NCBI GenBank assembly: GCA_028691985.1
Contig: JAQUYG010000010.1
Location: 1-35,388, forward strand
DNA length: 35,388 bases
Source of the DNA: Minisyncoccota bacterium
Lineage (GTDB): Bacteria; Patescibacteriota; Minisyncoccia; JAHIHE01; JAGLIN01
Reading direction: 5' to 3'
The translations under genes were made by a program, and so were the position numbers. The notes under the pieces are model-generated. The model worked only from the letters and a program-made list of their open reading frames with translations, had not been told where the DNA came from and did no database searches. This document shows, one piece after another, positions 14,217-21,582 of the stretch. The stretch's first letter is position 1, and each line of letters starts with the position of its first letter.

Positions 14217-14240
14217 AAAATCCCCCACAAGGAGGATTTT
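14217..14240 (-). terminator. Terminator of the beta-helix/UDG operon
   Basis: On the minus strand AAAATCC/GGATTTT form a 7-bp stem followed by more T residues, 6 bp after the UDG stop codon. Confidence 0.65.
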
Positions 14241-14245
14241 AGGTG

Positions 14246-14818
14246 TCAGGACCGTTTGTTTTCATTTTTGGCAAGCTTGATTATTTTCGGTATCTTCTTA
14301 AAATCCACTTCTAAGGTTTGTAGCAGACGGCGCTGATAGATAGTTGCTGCCGGATGATAGATGGGGAAGTATGTTTGTCCGTCTCTAAGCTTAGGTTTTC
14401 CGTGATCCTCAGAGATTTTGAGTCCGGGCAAAAACCTATCCATTGCGTGCCGACCCAAAAGTACGATTATTTGCGGTTTTATGATTGCAACCTGTCTTGC
14501 GAGAAAATCTCGACAAGCAGCAACCTCTTCCGGTAGGGGATCGCGATTAAGCGGTGGACGACACTTAACCACATTAGTTATAAAAACATCCTCTCGCTTG
14601 AGATTGATACTTTCCAAAAGTCCATCTAAAACCTTTCCAGCAGCACCGATAAATGGTCTACCCTGCAAGTCCTCATTTTTACCCGGACCTTCGCCGATAA
14701 AAACGATTTCCGCCCTACTATTTCCACAACCGGGCACGGTATTCGTTCTGGTCTCGCACAGCGGACACTTTTGACAGTTCTTTACCTCTTCATTTATTTT
14801 TACCAGGCTATCCTTCAT
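14246..14818 (-). CDS. Family 4 uracil-DNA glycosylase (Fe-S)
   Basis: The 190-aa protein matches family 4 (UdgA-type) uracil-DNA glycosylases, which remove uracil from DNA to start base excision repair. Four cysteines suited to bind a 4Fe-4S cluster are present: C15 and C18 (NCQKCPLC), C86 (VVKCRPP) and C102 (ACRDFL). The catalytic motif is GEGPG at 42-46 with E43, and the second motif is HPAA at 155-158. Length is typical. Its start overlaps the beta-helix gene stop by 4 bp (ATGA), so the two are translationally coupled. Nearby nfo would act on the abasic sites it makes. Confidence 0.92.
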   Translation of the reverse strand: MKDSLVKINEEVKNCQKCPLCETRTNTVPGCGNSRAEIVFIGEGPGKNEDLQGRPFIGAAGKVLDGLLESINLKREDVFITNVVKCRPPLNRDPLPEEVAACRDFLARQVAIIKPQIIVLLGRHAMDRFLPGLKISEDHGKPKLRDGQTYFPIYHPAATIYQRRLLQTLEVDFKKIPKIIKLAKNENKRS

Positions 14819-16020
14819 ATTCTTGACCCCAATTTTTTACCATCCGATCCCGACTCGAGGAAAGGGGAGTCTTCGCTTAAACTGAAATCATATTCTGCGG
14901 CATTTATAAACGCCGAATCCCCGGAAAAATTATTACCCAACATCTTGCACTCTCCGAAACACAAGAAATTATTTTTATTGTTCCAAAGATTATTATAATC
15001 GATGACTACACCTGAGCTTTTCTCATCTGCATAGATTCCGCTGCAAAGTTCACAAGTTCCATTATCAGTTATTATATTATTTTTTATTTCTGCACTACCG
15101 CTTGTCAGATAAACACCGAAAGTCGCGCCTGCATAGCTACCATAAGAATCGTTGTAGCTTATAGTGTTGTGTTCGATTTTTACATTTGCCTTATAGGCAT
15201 TTATGCCTTTCTTGTTCTGGAATATAAAGTTGTCGATAATGACGGGAAGGGAATTGTTTGGCTTCTCTAGATTAAAAATCTGCACTCCGGCTTTACTCGA
15301 ACTCAGACGGTTGCGCTGGATTGTCGGGGAAGACTCTCCTTTTATATAGATATCATAATCATTATCCAGTATGATATTCCGGTTGATGATAGGGGAGGAG
15401 TCTTCAATCATCACACCGCTCAGATTTTCTTCTGAGTTCTTGATTGTGAATCCTTCCAGGCGAGTATCGACATCGACAATATTTTTGAAAGCCACCACAT
15501 TACCGACCTTTTCTCCGTCCAAAATAGTATTTTCCGCACCCGCCCCGATCAAGCTCACACCATCCTTCATAGTAATATTTCCCTTATATTCACCTGCAGA
15601 AACAAACACCGCATCTCCCGACACTGCTGCATCTATCGCCTCCTGGATAGAAACAAAATCTTCTGGAATATTAAATATTCTCTGTTTATCTTGCACAGAA
15701 ACTTTATCCATTATCTCCCCGAGAGGAACAACCTCGCTCAAAAGAAAATAAGATCTCTCAAAAATGTTCTGATCATCCGACTGTTCTTCCTCGACCACAT
15801 CTGTTTCTACGGACGGACTTTCTCCGCTATAGCTAACTGCGGAGACACCTTCCTCCATAGATTCTTTATTGACAAAAGAGATAGAGAGGATCACTGCAAC
15901 GACGATAAACCCGATTGCCGCAACCAAAAAACTCCGCCGCCTGTCTGAAAAACATAACTTTTTAAATTCTGCATAAAGTTTTTCCAGATCTATCCTTTTT
16001 AATAAATCATTCTTTATCAT
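14815..16020 (-). CDS. Membrane-anchored right-handed beta-helix protein
   Basis: The 401-aa product has a cytosolic basic N-terminus, one TM segment (about 31-50) and an acidic linker. A parallel beta-helix of the NosD/CASH type follows from about residue 110, opening with IPEDFVSIQEAIDAAVSGDAV and continuing with repeated turns such as SLIGAG, NTILDG, LEGFTIKNS, SPIINRNII, SPTIQRNRL, KIEHNTISYN and AEIKNNIITDN. Such folds bind or cut polysaccharides or serve as adhesins; no catalytic residues can be assigned. The linkage to a DNA repair gene by ATGA overlap is probably only operonic. Two Cys pairs near the end (CELC, CFGEC) may form disulfides. Confidence 0.8.
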   Translation of the reverse strand: MIKNDLLKRIDLEKLYAEFKKLCFSDRRRSFLVAAIGFIVVAVILSISFVNKESMEEGVSAVSYSGESPSVETDVVEEEQSDDQNIFERSYFLLSEVVPLGEIMDKVSVQDKQRIFNIPEDFVSIQEAIDAAVSGDAVFVSAGEYKGNITMKDGVSLIGAGAENTILDGEKVGNVVAFKNIVDVDTRLEGFTIKNSEENLSGVMIEDSSPIINRNIILDNDYDIYIKGESSPTIQRNRLSSSKAGVQIFNLEKPNNSLPVIIDNFIFQNKKGINAYKANVKIEHNTISYNDSYGSYAGATFGVYLTSGSAEIKNNIITDNGTCELCSGIYADEKSSGVVIDYNNLWNNKNNFLCFGECKMLGNNFSGDSAFINAAEYDFSLSEDSPFLESGSDGKKLGSRI

Positions 16021-16096
16021 CTAAAAACATCTTAATTCATAAAACAACTACTTGCATTTTAACATGAAATTGAAAAAACTAGAAAACTACATGGCT

Positions 16097-16328
16097 CTAC
16101 TTTTTTAAATTATCGATTTTTCCCCTCACCACCTTCAACCCGTATTCTTTCTTCCCTCTGCGCTTCTTCTTATTACCACTACCTTTTTTATCAATTTAAT
16201 GCAATGAACAGCTCACCCTTTTTGTTTTTATCAGCTGACATCTAAAAGATATGGTTCTGTCCTTCGGATTCTGTGCAAAGTACGGCAAGATTTTCCAATG
16301 GCGCTCCCATTTTCTTCAAAATATCCAT
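16097..16328 (-). pseudogene. Possible decayed small ORF(s)
   Basis: This 320-bp gap (16021-16340) has no intact gene. On the minus strand ATG 16328 opens MDILKKMGAPLENLAVLC..HIF, then an in-frame TAG, then MSADKNKKGELFIALN, then TGA. Skipping one base there leads to DKKGSGNKKKRRGKKEYGLK and on to a TAG at 16097-16099. The pieces look protein-like but need readthrough and a frame change to join, so they may be remnants or chance. The left part of the gap is only T/C-rich DNA. Confidence 0.25.
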
Positions 16329-16340
16329 GCCCACAAAATA

Positions 16341-16802
16341 CTAGATATTCTTTATCACACCCTTCAATATCCCCAAATCTTTCCTCACGCCTAGGGGAGG
16401 AGTCTCTAATACAAAATCAAGGTCATATTTTTCGAGTTCCCTCAAAATGGCGGTTATGCCCTCAATGCCGATTTTGCCTTTCCCGATATTGGCGTGACGG
16501 TCTACATGCGAATCAAGCATCGCTGCCGAATCATTGAGATGAACTAATTTTATTCTATCAATTCCGACGATTTCATCAAACTTTTCAAAAGTCTCGTGAA
16601 CAACCTCGGTGCTGCTCAAGTCATACCCGGAAGCGAAAGCGTGCGCCGTATCAAAGCATACTCCCAAAATATCCGTGCCCACAATTTTCTCTGTTTCCTT
16701 AATAAAAGATGCAATCTCCTCAAAGGTGTCTCCCATGATTTCTCCCGACCCTGCTGCATTAAAGCCAAAATGAAAGTACCAAACAATAAGTAATACAAGC
16801 AA
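16341..16802 (-). pseudogene. 5'-truncated nfo (endonuclease IV) paralogue
   Basis: From AAGSGEIMGD onward this 153-codon frame matches the C-terminal half of the intact nfo at 18810-19682. It keeps D190, H193, H227, D240, H242 and E272 equivalents but lacks the segment with H66, H106 and E153, so it cannot form the three-metal site. It begins with an unrelated hydrophobic stretch MLVLLIVWYFHFGF. Bases 16396-16754 are identical to 18859-19217 except one (Ala for Val in GITAILREL). Outside that patch the two genes are diverged but alignable: ETPPLGVRKDLGILKGVIKNI here, ETPPGRIGEDLQILKGYHH there. It is likely a remnant paralogue partly overwritten by gene conversion. Confidence 0.8.
16396..16754 (-). 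repeat. 359-bp direct repeat, copy A (partner 18859-19217)
   Basis: Copy A of a 359-bp segment that is 358/359 identical to 18859-19217, in the same orientation and 2463 bp away. The single difference is at 16450 versus 18913. The pair brackets the 654-aa orphan gene. Recombination between the copies would delete it together with the nfo 3' end. Confidence 0.9.
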
Positions 16803-16835
16803 AAATATGTTTCTTTTTATTTTAATAGTTTTCTG

Positions 16836-18800
16836 TCATTTTGTTGTTTTGCTCAATATATTTTTTACTCTTTCCATAATATTAACAGACCTAACCCGCG
16901 TCAATACTGAGTTATGAGCTTCTTCAACTACGGCACTTTCCTCCTGCCCCACAGAAATATTTTCTACAGAACCAAAATCTATAGAGGAAGTTATCAATTT
17001 ACCTTCTTTTGTTGGAGCTACCAATTGACTCACTATACGACCATCCTCAGTACCAGTTTGGGTCACGATAAATTTATTAAAATTATCAACCCCCATTTCT
17101 TCAAGCGCTCCCTTTATACACATAAAAATAGAACTGCGATCCGAATTACTAAATCCCTGTTCCTCACCGAACTCTTTTTCTGTCATACTTGCTACCATCA
17201 TTATGGCCTCTTTTGGACTATCTTTCGCGATACCCTTTAAATTATCAATATCAATTCCATATTTATCTAATACATTCCTGGTTAATTCTTCTCGGAGATT
17301 ACCATCGGGACTATTTTCAAAAGATTCTATAGAATATGGCAGATATTTTACCTCTTTTCCAGACAACAAATTGTTTAATTTTTTTCCATTGTCAGTATCC
17401 GTCCACTTTTCTAAATCTTCCCTCAGTACATTTTCATTGAAATCACCGTTCGCACCTTGCCTCTCTGCAACAATATCAATTATAGCATTAATAGCTTCCG
17501 TATGATTATTTTTCAATTTATCCATATCGTAACCTTTTTCCTGCAATTCGCCTACTACAACTTTGCCGTATATTTCTTCAATTCTTACACCCCTCCCTTC
17601 ATGTGACTCTAGAGATGAGAACGGATTATCTAGCCTTTCTTTGCTAAGGGCACTCCAAATATTATCGTATCCATTTTTCTCTCCCCATGATTCAAATTCT
17701 GCTATAGCCACTTTCTTTTCGTCTGGATTATTCCAATCGTATCTTTCTGTCAACTCATTGCATTTGCTCTGAATTTCTCCCACGGAATGATAGTCCTTAT
17801 CAATATCAAAATCTTCTAGAGAAACGACAGAAACCCTCTCTTCTGGATTATCAGCTGTATAAAATAAATCTTCAAAATATTCTTTTACTCTTTCTTCTGG
17901 GACTCCCATTGTAGAAGATATCTCACTTATAATTCTGTCTCTATTTCTATCGAATTCTTCCATTGTTATTTCAGCTTCGGTAACAATATTAGAAGGATTG
18001 TGTCCTTCTGTCATATCTAATATCATATTACCTATTCTAGAATAATCCTCTTGAACCTCTTTGACATCGCCTTGAACATCATAAGTTCCTATATAGTTCA
18101 GCCCTATCACTCTCTCTCCTTTATTATTTTCCGATATAACAAAGTTTAATGCGAAACCGTCATCATTGGATAATGGCTCTACGGCATAGGCCTGCAAAAC
18201 ATCTACCGGCATGTCTTGATCCAAATTTAAAGCTTCTTTGAAATCAGAATTTTTTGCCAAATCTTCTAAAGAAAATACCTGCCCATCAAAATTAATCTGC
18301 ATATCCTGCGAAAAAAAATCTTCCGCCATTGCCACGGGAAAACTGGAAAAATACAGAAATACGACAATGGCCTTTATAACTAAATGATGATCTCGCGCAA
18401 ATTCTATTATTCTATCGGGGTGCTTTGTGGGACTGACAGAATCCATATTCTCATTGAAGAAATTCATATAAGTTTTTCTGGCATTATCATCAGATTCTAT
18501 TAAATAAGCAATCAGAGAGCCTGTATTTTCAAGCATATAGCCACTTTTACCAGTCTCATCAGGAATTTGAATCTCTTTTCTCTCAATAAATTCTCCTGGA
18601 TTTTTTAGTTGTTCTATAATATTAAGTTCTAATCCCGACATTTCCACAACATTCTCGACAGAAATGCCGGTTTCCCTTGAAACATTCTCGATCCTATTTT
18701 TCATAAAATCCAATAACGGTCTTATCTCCTCCATTCCTTCCATACGCTTTCCTTCTAAACTTTCATTAAGTTTGGCACTTTCAAAAAAATTTTCTTTCAT
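16836..18800 (-). CDS. 654-aa orphan membrane/exported protein of unknown function
   Basis: A large acidic protein I do not recognise. Residues 1-135 are hydrophilic and helical. A hydrophobic stretch with a possible signal-peptidase-like site follows (about 139-159, VIKAIVVFLYFSSFPVAMAED), then about 490 residues of charged, mixed helix/strand sequence. This suggests a cytoplasmic N-terminus and a large exported part. The block DRSSIFMCIKGALEEMG (about 566-582) followed by VSQLVAP and SSIDFGS loosely recalls the Cys region of transglutaminase-like folds, but no matching His is seen, so this is only a weak hint. The gene lies between two nfo copies with direct repeats and ends 33 bp before the truncated one. 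Its AT content looks somewhat higher than that of nfo. No Shine-Dalgarno stands out. Confidence 0.75.
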   Translation of the reverse strand: MKENFFESAKLNESLEGKRMEGMEEIRPLLDFMKNRIENVSRETGISVENVVEMSGLELNIIEQLKNPGEFIERKEIQIPDETGKSGYMLENTGSLIAYLIESDDNARKTYMNFFNENMDSVSPTKHPDRIIEFARDHHLVIKAIVVFLYFSSFPVAMAEDFFSQDMQINFDGQVFSLEDLAKNSDFKEALNLDQDMPVDVLQAYAVEPLSNDDGFALNFVISENNKGERVIGLNYIGTYDVQGDVKEVQEDYSRIGNMILDMTEGHNPSNIVTEAEITMEEFDRNRDRIISEISSTMGVPEERVKEYFEDLFYTADNPEERVSVVSLEDFDIDKDYHSVGEIQSKCNELTERYDWNNPDEKKVAIAEFESWGEKNGYDNIWSALSKERLDNPFSSLESHEGRGVRIEEIYGKVVVGELQEKGYDMDKLKNNHTEAINAIIDIVAERQGANGDFNENVLREDLEKWTDTDNGKKLNNLLSGKEVKYLPYSIESFENSPDGNLREELTRNVLDKYGIDIDNLKGIAKDSPKEAIMMVASMTEKEFGEEQGFSNSDRSSIFMCIKGALEEMGVDNFNKFIVTQTGTEDGRIVSQLVAPTKEGKLITSSIDFGSVENISVGQEESAVVEEAHNSVLTRVRSVNIMERVKNILSKTTK

Positions 18801-18809
18801 ACTTTCAGA

Positions 18810-19682
18810 TTAATGATGATAGCCTTTTAATATTTGCAAATCTTCTCCGATTCTCCCTGGAGGAGTCTCTAATACAAAATCAAGGTCATATTTTTCGAGT
18901 TCCCTCAAAATGACGGTTATGCCCTCAATGCCGATTTTGCCTTTCCCGATATTGGCGTGACGGTCTACATGCGAATCAAGCATCGCTGCCGAATCATTGA
19001 GATGAACTAATTTTATTCTATCAATTCCGACGATTTCATCAAACTTTTCAAAAGTCTCGTGAACAACCTCGGTGCTGCTCAAGTCATACCCGGAAGCGAA
19101 AGCGTGCGCCGTATCAAAGCATACTCCCAAAATATCCGTGCCCACAATTTTCTCTGTTTCCTTAATAAAAGATGCAATCTCCTCAAAGGTGTCTCCCATG
19201 ATTTCTCCCGACCCTGCGGTAATTTCCAGAAGCAGCTTCGTCTGGAATCTCTGATATTTTTTCTTCGCATCTTTTGAAGAAGAGGGGACTTCGAATATCT
19301 TACACAGCCCCTCGACCAATTTCTTCTTGGCTTCTGTTTTCCCCAGGTCTTTCGCACTTCCAAGATGGGTTACTACACCGCTAGCCCCCAACAGATCTGC
19401 AATCTCCAGCTCATCCCTTATGGCAGAAATGGAACCGTAATATATGCGATTATTGTCCGAAGCAAGATTTATATAATAAGGTGTATGGAGATAGCAATTG
19501 CCCAGCTTATATTTTTTACACTCTGCACGGAACTCTTCCGCCACCCCCTTATCAATCTTTTTGAATTTTCCGCCGTGGGGAGAACGAGAGAAAATCTGGA
19601 AGCACTCCGCTCCAAAATCAAAAGCTCGCGCCGGAGCCTTTTCAATGCCACCTTCGATTGATACATGAAGTCCGAACTTCAT
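18810..19682 (-). CDS. nfo: Deoxyribonuclease IV (AP endonuclease, endonuclease IV)
   Basis: The 290-aa TIM-barrel enzyme cuts DNA 5' to abasic sites in base excision repair. By analogy with E. coli Nfo all nine metal ligands can be placed: H66 (LHTPYYINLAS), H106 (THLGSA), E153 (LLLEITAGSGE), D190 and H193 (CFDTAHAFASG), H227 (VHLNDS), D240 and H242 (VDRHANIG) and E272 (VLETPP). The 3' half contains a 359-bp segment shared with the truncated copy at 16341-16802. The last codons (GRIGEDLQILKGYHH) differ from that copy. The orphan gene follows 9 bp downstream. Functionally it fits with the family 4 UDG encoded 4 kb away. Confidence 0.95.
   Translation of the reverse strand: MKFGLHVSIEGGIEKAPARAFDFGAECFQIFSRSPHGGKFKKIDKGVAEEFRAECKKYKLGNCYLHTPYYINLASDNNRIYYGSISAIRDELEIADLLGASGVVTHLGSAKDLGKTEAKKKLVEGLCKIFEVPSSSKDAKKKYQRFQTKLLLEITAGSGEIMGDTFEEIASFIKETEKIVGTDILGVCFDTAHAFASGYDLSSTEVVHETFEKFDEIVGIDRIKLVHLNDSAAMLDSHVDRHANIGKGKIGIEGITVILRELEKYDLDFVLETPPGRIGEDLQILKGYHH
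18859..19217 (-). repeat. 359-bp direct repeat, copy B (inside intact nfo)
   Basis: Copy B of the repeat described at 16396-16754, corresponding to nfo codons of about residues 156-274. Both boundaries fall inside coding sequence, and homology continues at a lower level at least on the 3' side. This pattern suggests a conversion tract rather than a clean insertion. Confidence 0.9.
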
Positions 19683-19687
19683 AAGCT

Positions 19688-20218
19688 TTATCTTAAATTC
19701 CTATATTTTTTAATAAGACCATGCACCTCTTTGCGGACCTCCTCCTCGCTTTTTGCGCGCTGCGAAATTGCCATCAACTCTTTGAAAAACAAATCGGTAT
19801 GAGGACAACTGCCATTGTGATTTTCCATATACTTCAAATGGCTCTCTCTATAACTGTCCAGGTCTTTGCATGAAATATTATGCGGCTTCGAATCATAAAA
19901 AAGACAGAGCTTGAAAGACCAGAATTCAAAAATATAATCATCCAAAAGCCCCTGCTGAAAAAACAGGAATTCATTGGTCAAAAGATTCCAATAACGAAAA
20001 TACCAGATGTCCGCTTTTTGTCTATCACCACATCCGAGCGAATCCAACATTATAGAGTCGTATTCACTGGAAAAAAAGTGGAGAGCGCTGATCAGGTTCG
20101 CTTTCTGCCCGATTTCAATCGATTTCGAAACCTTCTTGATCTGCAGATAGGAAAAAATTACACCAAAAGTGACCGCGAGATTGGTCACATTCTGTATATA
20201 CGCCGAAAGTCCATCCAT
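19688..20218 (-). CDS. Small membrane-anchored protein of unknown function
   Basis: The 176-aa product has one N-terminal hydrophobic segment (about 8-27, VTNLAVTFGVIFSYLQIKK) and then a mostly helical aromatic-rich domain (IWYFRYWNLLTNEFLFFQQG, FEFWSFKLCLFY). The layout resembles small proteins with an N-terminal anchor and a DUF4760-like helical domain, but I cannot confirm that. Its ATG has AAGGA upstream, one of the few Shine-Dalgarno-like sites here. It starts 4 bp after the nrnA-like gene ends and stops 5 bp before nfo, so it belongs to the same transcript. Confidence 0.7.
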   Translation of the reverse strand: MDGLSAYIQNVTNLAVTFGVIFSYLQIKKVSKSIEIGQKANLISALHFFSSEYDSIMLDSLGCGDRQKADIWYFRYWNLLTNEFLFFQQGLLDDYIFEFWSFKLCLFYDSKPHNISCKDLDSYRESHLKYMENHNGSCPHTDLFFKELMAISQRAKSEEEVRKEVHGLIKKYRNLR

Positions 20219-20222
20219 AGTT

Positions 20223-21212
20223 TTATCCTTCCTTATTTGTTTTATCTTTGAGCCGCAAAACCATATTACTAATTTTTGCTATACTTCTGCCGATGTCTCC
20301 CTCCATCTCGAAACCTGAAGCGAGTTTGTGTCCGCCTCCGCCCAGACCTCTGGCAAGCCTAGAAACATCCATGCCCTTATAATCTTCGCTGCGTAAACTT
20401 CCTTTGATTTTATTTTTATCATATTCCGTGAGCAACAAAGAAAATTTCGCATCGCTCACCGTATTGATAACACTTATAAGCCCAGAGAGGTCCTCCTCTT
20501 TGGCACCCGCTTCCTCAATGTCTTCCATCGTCACATAAGAGACCGCCATTCCAGTATTGCTGCTGTTTTCTATCCGACTCAACGCCTTTCCCCAAAGCTT
20601 GATGGCCGGGACGCTCTTGCCGCTGAACATATTTCTGGAAATTTTTTCTATGCGCGGACCTTTCTTCATCAGCTCAGCGGCAGCCCTCATGGAAGACTCG
20701 TCTGTATTACTGTGTTGAAAGCCTCCCGTATCAGTAAATATTCCAGTCAAAAGGCAAGTGGCGACATCTTTACTTATGTTCACACCCATCTCGATCAGTA
20801 GTTCATAAATCATCACCGCAGTCGAAGACTTCTTTTCATCGATCCAATATTCACTCTCCGCAGATTCTTCCACTTCCGTTTTAGGGTGATGGTCCACAAT
20901 GATCAGCCTATCGAAAGAAGCGGCGACCCTCTGGATATCCTCGATGCCCGTCCTCGAAAAAGTTGCGCAATCCAAAAGCACCACAAGGTCATAATTCATA
21001 AAATCGGCGCCTTTCCTAAAAAAATCTACGCCCGGCAAAAAATTGAACACCTCAGGAATTCCGCTTACAGAGAAACAAGAGACTTCCTTGCCTAGAGTCT
21101 TCAAGGCGAGCGCGAGCGCAAGAGAAGAGCCGACCGCATCACCGTCCGGATTCTTGTGGCTCAGGATCAGAATATTCCTGCTATTTTTTATTTGTTCAAT
21201 TATCTTTTTCAT
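20223..21212 (-). CDS. DHH-family phosphoesterase (NrnA-like)
   Basis: The 329-aa protein has DHH and DHHA1 domains. Motifs are SHKNPDGDAVGSSLAL (18-33, metal ligands D23 and D25), LLDCATFSRTG, IVDHHPK (the DHH motif), GIFTDTGGFQHSNT and, in DHHA1, GLGGGGHKLASGFEM. NrnA-type enzymes degrade short RNA (nanoRNA) and dephosphorylate pAp; related ones cut linear pApA derived from c-di-AMP. In Firmicutes and others this gene also follows rbfA, as here. The ATG at 21212 has no Shine-Dalgarno. Confidence 0.9.
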   Translation of the reverse strand: MKKIIEQIKNSRNILILSHKNPDGDAVGSSLALALALKTLGKEVSCFSVSGIPEVFNFLPGVDFFRKGADFMNYDLVVLLDCATFSRTGIEDIQRVAASFDRLIIVDHHPKTEVEESAESEYWIDEKKSSTAVMIYELLIEMGVNISKDVATCLLTGIFTDTGGFQHSNTDESSMRAAAELMKKGPRIEKISRNMFSGKSVPAIKLWGKALSRIENSSNTGMAVSYVTMEDIEEAGAKEEDLSGLISVINTVSDAKFSLLLTEYDKNKIKGSLRSEDYKGMDVSRLARGLGGGGHKLASGFEMEGDIGRSIAKISNMVLRLKDKTNKEG

Positions 21213-21246
21213 AATATATCAAAAAACAAAATCGCCAGCTTTGCAA

Positions 21247-21582
21247 CTAACGATCAGTTTCTGAAATAATCTCATTTATCCTATCGAAATGGTCTCCACC
21301 GAGATCCAATCTGAATCTGATTTTCGGCACTGGTTTCATAAAGAGTTTCTTGTTAATTTTCTGTTGCATGGCATAGATATCTTCCTCCAAAAAAGCAAGA
21401 ACGGCATCTTCCTTCTCCTTCGGAATCACGCTTATATAGACATCAGCGTAACGCAAATCTAAAGAAGTGTCGACACTGATCACAGTGACCACAGCATCAA
21501 AAGGGAAGTCCACATCTTCAAGAATCATCCTTCCGACTTCTTGTTTAAAAAGCTTGTTAACTTTTATTATTCTTTCGCTCAT
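21247..21582 (-). CDS. rbfA: 30S ribosome-binding factor A
   Basis: The 111-aa product matches RbfA, a KH-type assembly factor that helps mature the 16S 5' end region of the 30S subunit. Visible traits are ERIIKVNKLFKQEVG at the N-terminus, VTVISVDTSLDLRYADVYISV in the centre and RFRLDLGGDHFDRINEII at the C-terminus. Its ATG overlaps the infB stop by 4 bp, which implies translational coupling. The infB-rbfA order is widely conserved. Confidence 0.93.
   Translation of the reverse strand: MSERIIKVNKLFKQEVGRMILEDVDFPFDAVVTVISVDTSLDLRYADVYISVIPKEKEDAVLAFLEEDIYAMQQKINKKLFMKPVPKIRFRLDLGGDHFDRINEIISETDR

Noticed and set aside
16836-19682. Composite transposon or integrative element around the orphan gene
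   Set aside because: No transposase, integrase or terminal inverted repeats are present; the flanking repeats are pieces of nfo.
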